A stretch of 64,000 nucleotides of DNA from Lentzea jiangxiensis (GTDB lineage: Bacteria > Actinomycetota > Actinomycetes > Mycobacteriales > Pseudonocardiaceae), in the NCBI RefSeq assembly GCF_900104175.1, contig NZ_FNIX01000012.1, positions 124,001 to 188,000 on the forward strand, in the 5' to 3' direction. Under the pieces are notes generated by a model that ran no database searches, was not told the DNA's origin, and saw nothing but the letters and a program-made list of their open reading frames with translations. The position numbers were made by a program, and so were the translations under genes. Below are positions 15,991 through 24,499 of the stretch, in pieces (position 1 is the first letter of the stretch; each line of letters opens with the position of its first letter).

Positions 15991-17059
15991 AGTCGGGCTG
16001 GCGCAGCCGCTGGATCCACGGGATCGGGTCTTCCTCCGGGACGTCCCGATCCGGTTGGACCGCGGCGAACGTCAGCACCGGCACCCTCGGCACCCCCACC
16101 GCGATCACGTCGCCGTGCGTGCCGGCGATCCACATGACACCCGTGTCGGCGATGTTCGCCACGACGTGCAGGTCCGGGATCACGAACTGCACCAGCGCGA
16201 GTCCGCCGGGCATCTCCGCCAGCCCGGCGACGTGCTGGTTGGGCTGCCACGGGAACAGCGTGATCGGCACCGGTGTCCACTGCGCCGAGTTCTCCACCGC
16301 CCTCACCGCGTCCCGGTACCAGCGGCTGATCTCGACCGCCGTCGGAACGCCCAGCAACCCTGCCACCAGGACGAGGCCGCCGACCACCAGTCCGGCCGGC
16401 GCCAGCGGGAACAGGCTCAGCGCCACCACCAGGCCGCCGAGCCCCGCGGGCACCGCCGACCACAGCCACGACCTGACTCCCCACCGCAGACCTCCGCAGG
16501 CCTTCGCGGTCGCGGGGTCGTCCAGCGGCCGGCCGAGCGGCCGCTCCTCGGGTTCGCGCGCCGGGTACTCCCCCGCGTCCACCTTGGCGTTGGCCATCTT
16601 GGCGAACCCGGCGACCCGGACGACCGCCCTGCCACCGGCGTCAGGTCCGCAGACGAAGACCTCCTGCCGGTGCAGCACCATGTCCGGCAGGTCCTCGAAC
16701 CAGCCCTTGAGCACCAAGCCGTCGAGCAGCAGGCGGTCGGTCGCGTCCTGCTGGTCCTCCGCCACCCACGCCGGGACGCGCCGCCACGGCCGCTCCAGCA
16801 GTCCCCGCCGCTCGGCCTTCGTCTCCGACCGGTACATTAACGGCCCGAGCGCGCACAGCAGCGCGACCACCGCCAAGACCACCAACGCACCGGTGTTGCC
16901 GGGCGACGACGGCAGGAACCAGCACGTCACCGCCCCGCCCGCCGCCACGAGCGCGATGCCGCCGAGAGCCTTCGCACCCCAGCGCAGGTCCTGCAGGATC
17001 AGGCCGGTGGACCAGTCGTCCTTCGCGGGCAGGTCCGTCCGCGGTTCCAGGTACTGCAC
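15971..17059 (-). CDS. Hypothetical membrane protein with two helical pairs
   Basis: A 362-residue protein I cannot assign. Two hydrophobic pairs are visible: GGIALVAAGGAVTCWFL with ALVVLAVVALLCALGPLMY near residues 25-75, and GGLVVALSLFPLAPAGLVV with LVLVAGLLG near 195-240; soluble parts lie between and after them. Start GTG 17059 is preferred because GGAGG precedes it closely; a GTG at 17179 is possible and would add 40 Gly/Pro/Arg-rich residues. The two possible starts share a near-identical segment (QYLEARTI and QYLEPRTD), i.e. a small internal duplication. It follows the alpha/beta hydrolase gene on the same strand and is probably co-transcribed. Confidence 0.65.
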   Translation of the reverse strand: MQYLEPRTDLPAKDDWSTGLILQDLRWGAKALGGIALVAAGGAVTCWFLPSSPGNTGALVVLAVVALLCALGPLMYRSETKAERRGLLERPWRRVPAWVAEDQQDATDRLLLDGLVLKGWFEDLPDMVLHRQEVFVCGPDAGGRAVVRVAGFAKMANAKVDAGEYPAREPEERPLGRPLDDPATAKACGGLRWGVRSWLWSAVPAGLGGLVVALSLFPLAPAGLVVGGLVLVAGLLGVPTAVEISRWYRDAVRAVENSAQWTPVPITLFPWQPNQHVAGLAEMPGGLALVQFVIPDLHVVANIADTGVMWIAGTHGDVIAVGVPRVPVLTFAAVQPDRDVPEEDPIPWIQRLRQPDFSGLPR

Positions 17060-17189
17060 CGGTCCTCCACGATCAGTGCGGCGGGGCGCTCGATTCGCGC
17101 CGGCTGATCCTCCTCCACCGGGGCACCGGGTCGCTCGCCCGTTCGGACCGATCGTCCGCGCTTCCAGGTACTGCGGCACCAGTCCCCGG

Positions 17190-18023
17190 CTATGCCTTGG
17201 CGGCCACCTCGCGGATGAGGTCGGCGAGTTCGGACGGCCGCTCCAGGGGAAGCATGTGGCCCGCGTCCGGCAAGACCACCGACGTTCCGCCGAACTCGGC
17301 CACGTCCGACTCGGCCACCAGCCGGTCCTCGTCCCCCACCACCGCGACGACGGCCTTCTCCCCCGCCACGGTCAGCCCGGCCTCGCGGTCGTAGCGGTCC
17401 ACGGCGGGCCGGAACAGCGCGATCGTCTCCGGCCAGTGCCCCCACACCATGTCCGCGGTGAGCTCCACGTCCTCGTCCGCCGGCTCGTCGCCGAAGAGCC
17501 ACCACCGCAGACCGGCGGTCTTGGTCGGCTCGATCTTCTCCCGCACCGCCCGCACGATCGGCCCGAACGCCCGTTCCAGCTCCCGCACGAGCTTGCCGAG
17601 CGCTTTGGGCCAGGCGAGCGACGTCTCGGACATCTCGCTCACCGCCGTGGACACGAACACGTTGCCCAGCACCCGTTGCCGGAACAACCGCGGCCGGCGC
17701 TCGGCCATCGCGAGCGCCGCCATGCCGCCCATCGAGTGCCCGGCGATCACGACCTGCCCCTGCGGCACGGCCCGTTCGATCAACTCGCCCAGGTCGTCGC
17801 CGAGCTGCTCGATCGTGGCCGTCTCCTTGGTGGCGGCGCCGGAACCGCCGTGGCCGCGGTGGTCGTAGGCGATGACCTGGAAGTCGGTGGCCAGCTGCTC
17901 GACGACCTTGTGCCAGGAGCGGTGGTCGAGCGCGTAACCGTGGGCCAGCACAACCGTCACCGGTGCCTCGGGGTCGCCCGCGCGCACCACGTTCAGCTCG
18001 GTCCCGTCCTCCAGTCGCACCAT
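17190..18023 (-). CDS. Alpha/beta fold hydrolase
   Basis: A 277-residue soluble hydrolase with the full triad in order: oxyanion VVLAHGYALDHRSW, nucleophile elbow VIAGHSMGGMAAL, the acid in VVGDEDRLV and His in PDAGHMLPLERPSEL. This is the pattern of general esterase/haloperoxidase-like hydrolases; substrate unknown. Start ATG 18023 (MVRLEDGTELNVV); the longer frame upstream is antisense noise. It lies upstream of the membrane protein gene by 10-130 bases depending on that start. Confidence 0.87.
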   Translation of the reverse strand: MVRLEDGTELNVVRAGDPEAPVTVVLAHGYALDHRSWHKVVEQLATDFQVIAYDHRGHGGSGAATKETATIEQLGDDLGELIERAVPQGQVVIAGHSMGGMAALAMAERRPRLFRQRVLGNVFVSTAVSEMSETSLAWPKALGKLVRELERAFGPIVRAVREKIEPTKTAGLRWWLFGDEPADEDVELTADMVWGHWPETIALFRPAVDRYDREAGLTVAGEKAVVAVVGDEDRLVAESDVAEFGGTSVVLPDAGHMLPLERPSELADLIREVAAKA

Positions 18024-18085
18024 GCGCAGTCCTTTCGCCGTGTCGTCTGTTCGTCCTAACGAGACAACACGGGTCCGGACACGCC

Positions 18086-18871
18086 CTAAACGCGGCCGAG
18101 CACGACATCCGGCGGCAGCTGTCCGCCACCGACGCCCGGAACGCCGCGGAAGCGGTACGCCGAGGCCTGGCCACCGGGCTGGATGGTCCAGGCCTCCCCC
18201 GGCTGCCCCCCGGCCAGCACGGACTGCAGCGCCTCGGCGACGTCCGAGGGTGTCAGCAGCGGGAACTCCACGGCGTCGAACTCCTCCTTCGCCGCGCCGA
18301 GCAGCAACGTGTCGACGAATCCCGGGCACAGCGCGGAGACCGTGATGCCCTCCCCCGCCAGCGCGGCGCCCGCCGCCCGCGCGTACCCGACGACGGCGTG
18401 CTTGGTCAGCGTGTAGAGCGGGTCGGAGGACATCGCGGTGAGACCGGCGAGCGACGCGGTGATCACGATCTTCCCGCCGCCCTGGCGCCGCAGCGCCGGA
18501 ACGGCCGCGCACACCCCGTACACGACGTGGTCCACGTTCACGCCGACCAGCCTGCGGTAGCGGTCGACGTCCAGGGCGTCCACCCCGGTCTGGCCGCCGC
18601 CGATCCCGGCGTTGAGCAACACGACGTCGAGCCGCCCGAGCTCGGCCTCGACCTGCGCGACGACCGCGGGCATGGTCGCGGGGTCGGCGACGTCACCGGC
18701 GACGGCGATGCCACCGACGGCGGACACGACCCGCTGCGCGCCCGCGGCGTCGAGGTCGAGCACCGCCACGCGGGCGCCGAGCTCGGCCAGACGCCGCGCC
18801 GCCGCGGCCCCGATCCCGCCCGCGCCGCCGGTGACGAGCGCGACCTGACCGGTCAGGTCCACAGCGGACAT
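18086..18871 (-). CDS. Short-chain dehydrogenase/reductase (SDR)
   Basis: A 261-residue NAD(P)-dependent oxidoreductase. Cofactor motif VTGGAGGIGAA at residues 12-22, NAG in VVLLNAGIGGG, catalytic Ser in VITASLAGLT and the YxxxK pair in PLYTLTKHAVVGY. Classical SDR length. Start ATG 18871 has GAGGAGG 6 bases upstream. It follows the M20 peptidase gene by only 10 bases on the same strand and is probably co-transcribed with it. Confidence 0.88.
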   Translation of the reverse strand: MSAVDLTGQVALVTGGAGGIGAAAARRLAELGARVAVLDLDAAGAQRVVSAVGGIAVAGDVADPATMPAVVAQVEAELGRLDVVLLNAGIGGGQTGVDALDVDRYRRLVGVNVDHVVYGVCAAVPALRRQGGGKIVITASLAGLTAMSSDPLYTLTKHAVVGYARAAGAALAGEGITVSALCPGFVDTLLLGAAKEEFDAVEFPLLTPSDVAEALQSVLAGGQPGEAWTIQPGGQASAYRFRGVPGVGGGQLPPDVVLGRV

Positions 18872-18881
18872 GGCGTCCTCC

Positions 18882-20207
18882 TCAGCTGTTGCGCAGGAAA
18901 CGGTCCAGCACGCGAACACCGAACTTGAGCGCGTCGACCGGCACGCGCTCGTCCACGCCGTGGAAGAGTCCGGAGAAGTCGAGGTCGGCCGGCAGCTTCA
19001 ACGGCGCGAAGCCGAAGTTGCGGATGCCGAGCTGCTGGAACGACTTGGCGTCCGTGCCGCCTGAGAGCATGTACGGCAGCACGCGGGCGCCGGGGTCCTC
19101 GGCGGTGATCGACGCCGTCATGGCGTCCACGAGGGCGCCGTCGAAGGTCGTCTCGACCGGCGGCAGGCCGACCCACTCGCGTTCGACGTCCGGGCCGAGC
19201 AGCTCGGCCAGCTCGCGGTCGAACGCCTCCTCGCGGCCCGGCAGGATGCGGCAGTCCACAGTGGCCTCGGCCGTGGACGGGATGACGTTGGCCTTGTAGC
19301 CGGCGGAGAGCATCGTCGGGTTGGCCGTGTCGCGCAGGGTCGCGCCGATCATCCGCGACAGCGCGCCGAGCTTGCCGATCGAGCCCTCGACGTCGTCATC
19401 GGGGAACTCGAGGCCGGTGATCTCGGTGACGCCGTCGAGGAACTCGCGCACGGACGGCCGGATGATCAGCGGCCACCGGTGCTGGTCGAGCTTGGTGACG
19501 GCGGCGGCGAGCTTCGCCACGGCGTTGTCGCGGTGGATCATGCTGCCGTGCCCCGCGGTCCCCTTGACCCGCAGCTTGAGCCAGCGGATGCCCTTCTCGG
19601 CGGTCTCGACGAGGTACGCGCGGACGTCGTCCTTGAGGGTGATCGAGAACCCGCCGACCTCGCTGATCGCCTCGGTGACGCCCTCGAACAGCTCCGGCCG
19701 GTTCTCCACCAGCCACTTCGCGCCGTACAGGCCGCCGGCCTCCTCGTCCGCGAGGAAGGCGAACACGATGTCGCGCGGCGGGACGATGTTCTCGCGCTTG
19801 AAGTGGCGGGCCAGGGCCAGCGTCATGCCGACCATGTCCTTCATGTCGACGGCGCCGCGGCCCCACACGTAGCCGTCCTGCACGGCACCGGAGAACGGGT
19901 GCACCGACCACTCCGAGGCGTCGGCGGGCACGACGTCGAGGTGGCCGTGGACCAGCAGCGCCCCGCGGCTGGGATCGGCTCCCGCCAGGCGGGCGATGAC
20001 GTTGCCGCGGCCCTTCGCGCCCGACTCGACGTACGTGGTCTCGTAGCCGACCTCGGACAGCTTCTCCGCCACCCACTCGGCGGCCTCGCGCTCGCCCACG
20101 ACCGTCGCGGGATCACCCGTGTTCGTGGTGTCGATCCTGATCAGCTCGCTGACCAGCGTCACGGCCTCGTCCTGCGCCAGTGCCAATGCGTTCCCCGTTG
20201 TGCTCAC
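18882..20207 (-). CDS. M20-family metallopeptidase / amidohydrolase
   Basis: A 441-residue dinuclear zinc hydrolase that removes an amino acid or acyl group from small peptides or N-acyl amino acids. Metal ligands and catalytic residues are in place: LLVHGHLDVVPAD, GRGAVDMKDMV, the LADEEAGG pair with the general-base Glu, and the late FHGVDERVP His. The dimerisation domain with GHGSMIHRDNAV lies in the middle. The M20/M25/M40 group also includes dipeptidases and acetylornithine-deacetylase-like enzymes, so the substrate is open. Followed closely by the SDR gene. Confidence 0.88.
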   Translation of the reverse strand: MSTTGNALALAQDEAVTLVSELIRIDTTNTGDPATVVGEREAAEWVAEKLSEVGYETTYVESGAKGRGNVIARLAGADPSRGALLVHGHLDVVPADASEWSVHPFSGAVQDGYVWGRGAVDMKDMVGMTLALARHFKRENIVPPRDIVFAFLADEEAGGLYGAKWLVENRPELFEGVTEAISEVGGFSITLKDDVRAYLVETAEKGIRWLKLRVKGTAGHGSMIHRDNAVAKLAAAVTKLDQHRWPLIIRPSVREFLDGVTEITGLEFPDDDVEGSIGKLGALSRMIGATLRDTANPTMLSAGYKANVIPSTAEATVDCRILPGREEAFDRELAELLGPDVEREWVGLPPVETTFDGALVDAMTASITAEDPGARVLPYMLSGGTDAKSFQQLGIRNFGFAPLKLPADLDFSGLFHGVDERVPVDALKFGVRVLDRFLRNS

Positions 20208-20247
20208 CCCGCCTTCCTATACCACCTGGTTCCTCCCGGGCCACCCG

Positions 20248-21138
20248 TCAGAACACGGACCAGCCCGTGAGAGTGGTGAAACGGTCCAGAGCGTCGACAC
20301 CGGCGACGGAGTTGCCGCGTGCGTCCAGCGCCGGGCTCCACACGCAGATCGCGCACCTGCCGGGGACGACGGCGATGATGCCACCGCCGACGCCGCTCTT
20401 GCCGGGCAGGCCGACGCGGTAGGCGAACTGGCCGGCGGCGTCGTAGGTGCCGCAGGTGAGCATCACGGCGTTGACGCGCTTGGCCGCGCTGACGCCGAGC
20501 AGCCGCGTGCCGTCGTTGCGGACGCCGTGCCGTGCGAGGAAGAGGGTGGCCTTGGCGAGGTCGGTGCAGCTCATCGCGATCGAGCACTGCCGGACGTACT
20601 CGCGCAGCACGACGTCGACGGGGTTTCGCATATTGCCGTAGGACGCCATGAAGTGGGCGAGCGCGCGGTTGCGGTCGCTGTGGTCCAGTTCGGACTCGGC
20701 GACCTCGGGGTCGACGCCGATGCCCGGGTTGCCGCTCTCCCGGCGCAGGAACTCGAGCAGCCGGTCGGAGGCGCCGAGCCCGAGGTGGTCGGTGACGACG
20801 ACGGCGCCGGCGTTGATGAACGGGTTGCGCGGGATGCCCTGCTCGGTCTCGAGCTGGACCAGCGAGTTGAACGGCGACCCGGACGGTTCGCGGCCGACGC
20901 GCGTCCACACGTCGTCGTTCTCGGCGAGGGCCAGAGCCAGCGTGAACACCTTGGAGATGCTCTGGATCGAGAACGGCCGCTCGTGCCGACCCGCGCCGAA
21001 GACCTCGCCGTCGAGTGTGGCGACGGCGAGGCCGAAGGCGTGCGGGTCGACTCTGGCGAGTGCGGGGATGTAGTCGGCTACGGCGCCGCCTGGCGTGACC
21101 TCGGAGGCGATGCGGTCCACCAGTTGTTGCAGCTCCAT
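20248..21138 (-). CDS. glsA: Glutaminase A
   Basis: A 296-residue serine-dependent beta-lactamase-fold enzyme hydrolysing L-glutamine to glutamate and ammonia. The active-site segment PFSIQSISKVF (Ser and Lys of the SxxK motif) is at about residues 58-68; RNPFINAGAVVV, the substrate-loop MASYGNMRNPV and the GKSGVGGGI segment are all conserved. Start ATG 21138 (MELQQLVDRIA); an ATG three codons upstream is possible. An 18-base tandem duplication lies between this start and the next gene. Confidence 0.92.
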   Translation of the reverse strand: MELQQLVDRIASEVTPGGAVADYIPALARVDPHAFGLAVATLDGEVFGAGRHERPFSIQSISKVFTLALALAENDDVWTRVGREPSGSPFNSLVQLETEQGIPRNPFINAGAVVVTDHLGLGASDRLLEFLRRESGNPGIGVDPEVAESELDHSDRNRALAHFMASYGNMRNPVDVVLREYVRQCSIAMSCTDLAKATLFLARHGVRNDGTRLLGVSAAKRVNAVMLTCGTYDAAGQFAYRVGLPGKSGVGGGIIAVVPGRCAICVWSPALDARGNSVAGVDALDRFTTLTGWSVF

Positions 21139-21147
21139 GGCCGCCAT

Positions 21148-21183
21148 CCCATCACGGGACGGGTGCCCATCACGGGACGGGTG
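21148..21183. repeat. 18-bp perfect tandem duplication
   Basis: CCCATCACGGGACGGGTG is present twice in a row (21148-21165 and 21166-21183), filling the space between the glutaminase start and the stop of the upstream secreted-protein gene. It moves any ribosome-binding site of the glutaminase gene and may be a recent slippage event. Confidence 0.85.
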
Positions 21184-21777
21184 CTACGCCACCTGGAACT
21201 CGTAGAACTTGGTGGACTGGCCCGCCTTGACGGTGCAGGGGACGTGCACGACGCCGATCCACGTCGGGTCGCCGTTCTCCTGGCGCGGGGTCAGGGCGAG
21301 GTCGGCGTTGCCGAGGTTGATCGAGGTCGTGCCGGCGTTGGGCAGCGTCAGCGACGGCAACGTGCCGGTGGCGACGACCTGGAACGTGCCGGAGGAGGGC
21401 ACCGGGGTGTTCGGGATGGTCAGCGTCGACGTCTGCGTCTGGACGCTGCCCGCGTTGTCCACGGCGATGGTCGTGGTGAGCGTGCCGTCGACCGACCGGC
21501 CGCCGATCCACCACAGCGTGTTGCGGACGGAGTCGGGCACGGTGGACGTCACCGACGCCGAGGCAGGCTCGGTCGGAACGCCGACGGCGGCGGAGTCCGG
21601 CAGGTTCGGCGAGCTGATCACGGAGGGGACGTCGTGCGTGCCGGCGACGGAGAACTGGCACGAGTAGGTGAGGCTGAGCTCGGCGGCCGCGGCGGAACTC
21701 GTGCCGGCCGTGGCCACGCCCAGCGCTCCGGCAACCAGAACCACCGCGGCGGCGCGCGTGAAAAGTCCGGTCTTCAT
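21184..21777 (-). CDS. Secreted protein, DUF6801-like
   Basis: A 197-residue exported protein. Start ATG 21777 gives a Sec signal, MKTGLFTRAAAVVLVAGALG followed by VATAGTSSAAAA, with cleavage near residue 30. The mature domain begins LSLTYSCQFSVAGTH and has a repeated beta-strand pattern with a Cys near each end (one in YSCQF, one in VPCTVKAG) that could form a disulfide; this resembles the actinobacterial DUF6801 cell-surface family. Function unknown. Confidence 0.7.
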   Translation of the reverse strand: MKTGLFTRAAAVVLVAGALGVATAGTSSAAAAELSLTYSCQFSVAGTHDVPSVISSPNLPDSAAVGVPTEPASASVTSTVPDSVRNTLWWIGGRSVDGTLTTTIAVDNAGSVQTQTSTLTIPNTPVPSSGTFQVVATGTLPSLTLPNAGTTSINLGNADLALTPRQENGDPTWIGVVHVPCTVKAGQSTKFYEFQVA

Positions 21778-21853
21778 CTGCAGGGACCTCCTGAGTACGA
21801 CATTGAACTGCAAGAAGGCGGCGTTGCGTTACTCGTCAGTAAAGTAACCGCGT

Positions 21854-21900
21854 CGCATTCCGGGAGGCAAGCGAAAACGCGCTTTTGTCATCGGAATGCG
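21854..21900 (-). terminator. Nested inverted repeat between pucR-like and secreted-protein genes
   Basis: CGCATTCCG (21854-21862) and CGGAATGCG (21892-21900) are perfect 9-bp arms; inside lies a smaller AAGCG/CGCTT pair. On the minus strand it starts 21 bases after the PucR-type gene stop and precedes the secreted-protein gene, so it may be a terminator or a leader structure. Confidence 0.45.
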
Positions 21901-21920
21901 AAATGGCTTCCCGCGATTTA

Positions 21921-23078
21921 TCAGCCGCGCAGCAACAAATAGTGCGCGCGCAGCGCCAGTTCGAGGGCGAACCTGTGCTCGGCGTCGTGCATCCGATCGC
22001 CGAACAGTTCGTCCAACTGGTTCACGCGATAGCGCACGGTCTGCGGGTGCACCTGCAGCCGGGCGGCGACCTCGGGCGCGCCACCGCGGGCCGAGAGCCA
22101 CACCAGCAGCGTCTCGGCGAGCTTCGTGCGCTGCCGTTCGGTGAGCGGGGCCAGCGGTGCCAGCGCGCGTTCGGCCAGCTGCCGGGCGAGGAACTCGTCG
22201 GCGAGCACGGTGAGTTCGACGAGGTGGTCGGCGCAGTCCAGCACCGGCCGGTCCGGCAGAACCCCCTGGCGGGACAGCGCGAGCACCCGGCGCGCACAGG
22301 CCAGCGAAGCACGCGCCTGCTCCGGCGGCACGGGCGGCCCGACCGCGGCCCGCCACCCCGGCAGGGCTCTGCGCACCCAGCGGGCCACCGCGACCGGGTT
22401 CGGCACCAGCAGGTACGGGGCGGTGTCCTCGAAGTCGACCAGCACGTCGCCCGGCAGGTCGTCGGCGGGCGCGGCGGACGGTTCGAGCGCCACGGCGGCG
22501 AGGCGGTCCGGCATCGGCCACGCCGCCGCGCCCGCCGCCTCCAGCACGGCCTGCCGGCCGGCCGCCGGATCGCCGACCAGCAGTTCCAGCAGTTTGCGCC
22601 GCTTGCGTTCGAGCGTGCCGGCCGCGCTCGCCTGGGCGGCCGCGTACCCCTCGACCGACAGGCTGACGAGCTCGTCGACGTGGGCGATCATCGCCTCGCC
22701 CAGCACCGACATGAGGCGCAGCGTCAGCTCGCGCCGTTCGGCGAAAGCGCAGATGTGCCGCCAGGCGATCCGCGCGCCGATCCGGTAGGCGGCCTGCAGG
22801 CTGTCGAGGCTGCGCCCGGACTGGAACTCCCACGCGCCGAGCTTGCGGTGGATGTCGTCGTGCGGATCGGGCTCGGACTCCGGCGAGGCGATGCGGTCGA
22901 CGAACTTCACCAACGCCTGCCGGATTCCGTCCACCACGTTCTCCCGGAACGGCGTGTATTCCGGAATGGATTCCTCGATCGCCTCGAAAATGCTCACCGC
23001 GACCGGCGGGACTTCCATTCGGAGCAACGGCGCCAGCTCGCGCGGGACAGACCTGCGCGGATCGCCCGGCTGAGTCAT
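21921..23078 (-). CDS. PucR/CdaR-type transcriptional regulator
   Basis: A 385-residue regulator. The C-terminal PucR helix-turn-helix is clear: APEVAARLQVHPQTVRYRV followed by NQLDELFG (about residues 340-368). The middle has a degenerate GGDEF-like CdaR region, and the N-terminal 170 residues form a helical RsbRD-like sensor domain (VVDGIRQALVKFVDRIA; RSLDSLQAAYRIGARIAW). This architecture is common in actinobacteria for regulators of purine, sugar-acid or lipid genes; the target is not visible. Confidence 0.85.
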   Translation of the reverse strand: MTQPGDPRRSVPRELAPLLRMEVPPVAVSIFEAIEESIPEYTPFRENVVDGIRQALVKFVDRIASPESEPDPHDDIHRKLGAWEFQSGRSLDSLQAAYRIGARIAWRHICAFAERRELTLRLMSVLGEAMIAHVDELVSLSVEGYAAAQASAAGTLERKRRKLLELLVGDPAAGRQAVLEAAGAAAWPMPDRLAAVALEPSAAPADDLPGDVLVDFEDTAPYLLVPNPVAVARWVRRALPGWRAAVGPPVPPEQARASLACARRVLALSRQGVLPDRPVLDCADHLVELTVLADEFLARQLAERALAPLAPLTERQRTKLAETLLVWLSARGGAPEVAARLQVHPQTVRYRVNQLDELFGDRMHDAEHRFALELALRAHYLLLRG

Positions 23079-23136
23079 CCTCGCCAGTGTAGGAGGAAAA
23101 CGAAACCGGGTCGTTCAGCCAACCGGACCAAGTGGT

Positions 23137-23799
23137 TCACAGGAAGAACAGCCGCGCGACGGCATCGCGTGCGACCAGGAACCCGGCGATGCCGAGAATC
23201 CAGCCCGTCGCACTCGCGCCCTTCTCGGCGAACCAGGTGCTGATCTTCGTCAGGAACGGGTCGATCCGCTGCCGCAGCGCCAGCCGCCCGCCGAGCAGCA
23301 GCAGCGCGGGCACGATCATGACCAGGCAGTACCCGGCGAGCAGCAGCCCGATCTGGGCCGGCCGCAGGTCCGCGGCGCTCATCATCCCGATCGCGCCCAG
23401 GTACGGCAGCATCGTCGCGAGCTCGACGACACCCGCCAGCACCGCGACCCCCGCGAGCGCCGGTGTCGGCCCGTTCGCGCGGTTCTGCCACTTCGCCGTG
23501 TCCAGCTTCTTCTTGCTGTCGAAGCGGAAGCTGATCACGAAGAGGAACACGCCGATGACCAACTGGATCCACAGCGCGACCGGCCCGTCGAGGTGGTCGA
23601 CGACCTTCGAGGCCCCGAGCACGAGCAGGATCCCGACGGCGAAGTAGAACACCGTGATCGTGCCGAGGTACACGGCGAACCTGCCGAGACGCAGCCGTCC
23701 CGGCGTGAGCATGAGCCAGATCGGGATGAACAACGTCCCGATGCTCGTCGAATCCAGCAGCGCCAGCCCCGCCAGCGCCGCCACCAACCCCAGTGTCAC
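23137..23799 (-). CDS. GAP-family (Sap-like) integral membrane protein
   Basis: A 220-residue protein with about six hydrophobic segments, beginning VTLGLVAALAGLALLDSTS, and including PIWLMLTPGRLRLGRFAVYL, VYFAV-type helices and a C-terminal GWILGIAGFLVARDAV. The LDSTSIGTL and basic loop KKKLDTAKWQNRA fit the GAP/SfLAP (sulfolipid-1-addressing protein) family, thought to be lipid or peptide exporters. GTG start overlaps the TetR gene stop (GTGA at 23796-23799), so it is the direct co-translated partner and likely target of that regulator. Confidence 0.75.
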   Translation of the reverse strand: MTLGLVAALAGLALLDSTSIGTLFIPIWLMLTPGRLRLGRFAVYLGTITVFYFAVGILLVLGASKVVDHLDGPVALWIQLVIGVFLFVISFRFDSKKKLDTAKWQNRANGPTPALAGVAVLAGVVELATMLPYLGAIGMMSAADLRPAQIGLLLAGYCLVMIVPALLLLGGRLALRQRIDPFLTKISTWFAEKGASATGWILGIAGFLVARDAVARLFFL

Positions 23800-24362
23800 T
23801 CTTTCCCCCACAGTCGTTCGAGGTGGCGGCCGATCACCCGCTCCGCCACGTCCTCCGTCATGACCTCCGGCTCCAGGGCGCGCTGAGTCGTCACCCCGTC
23901 CACCAGCGCGGCGAGCCCGACGGCCTCCCCGCCGTCCAGCCCCTCCGCCTCGAGCATCTGCCGGCACAGGTCCCTGATAACCCATGCGCCTTCCACGTGC
24001 CGTTGCAACAACACGGGGTTCGCAGCCGCCCGCGCCGCGAACGCGAGCCACACCCGTGCGCGCGCCGCGTCGTCCACGAGCGCGATGACGCACAACGCCT
24101 TGTGCAGGCGGTCCTTCAGGCTCCCCTCCTGCGCCAAGACAGCCCGCACGCTCGTGGTGAGCTCCTCCACGAGCTGTCCCTGCGCGAACAGGAGCAGCTC
24201 GTCCTTGCTGCGGAAGTACTTCTGCAGCAAGCCCGTCGTGGCGTTCAGCTCGCGGGCGATCCGCGGCAGGCTCGCCGCGTCCAGCCCTTCGGCGTCGACC
24301 ACCCGGTAGAGGGCGGCCACCACCTGCTGACGCCGTTCGACTGGGTCCGCCCGTTTTGGCAC
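23796..24362 (-). CDS. TetR-family regulator
   Basis: A 188-residue repressor. The N-terminal helix-turn-helix is ASLPRIARELNATTGLLQKY with FRSKDELL following (about residues 30-58), then an all-helical ligand domain. It is translationally coupled to the GAP-family membrane protein, suggesting control of export. A well-formed inverted repeat at 24366-24391, just before the start codon, is the probable autoregulatory operator. Confidence 0.85.
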   Translation of the reverse strand: MPKRADPVERRQQVVAALYRVVDAEGLDAASLPRIARELNATTGLLQKYFRSKDELLLFAQGQLVEELTTSVRAVLAQEGSLKDRLHKALCVIALVDDAARARVWLAFAARAAANPVLLQRHVEGAWVIRDLCRQMLEAEGLDGGEAVGLAALVDGVTTQRALEPEVMTEDVAERVIGRHLERLWGKE

Positions 24363-24365
24363 GAC

Positions 24366-24391
24366 CGTTAGATTACGACCTTAATCCAACG
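24366..24391. promoter_or_regulatory. Probable TetR operator
   Basis: CGTTAGATTA (24366-24375) and TAATCCAACG (24382-24391) are 10-bp arms with one mismatch around a 6-base centre, immediately upstream of the TetR gene start (24362). It is AT-rich against GC-rich surroundings. Placement and symmetry are typical of autoregulation by a TetR dimer. Confidence 0.6.
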
Positions 24392-24426
24392 CTCGCAAGT
24401 TGCGCAGCGAGTGGTGAGGTGGCTCG

Positions 24427-24442
24427 CATGACATCTGTCATG
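24427..24442. promoter_or_regulatory. Inverted repeat upstream of the ABC-transporter/two-component operon
   Basis: CATGACA-TC-TGTCATG is a perfect 7-bp inverted repeat, 58 bases before the ABC ATPase start. Short TGACA-N2-TGTCA palindromes fit NarL-type response regulators, and such a regulator (27221-27826) closes this operon, so autoregulation is the likely explanation. Confidence 0.55.
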
Positions 24443-24499
24443 GGGAACTGATGTGTCGTGGCACTGCCGCTCGCCCGTGCCTGCCGAGATCGTTGAGGC

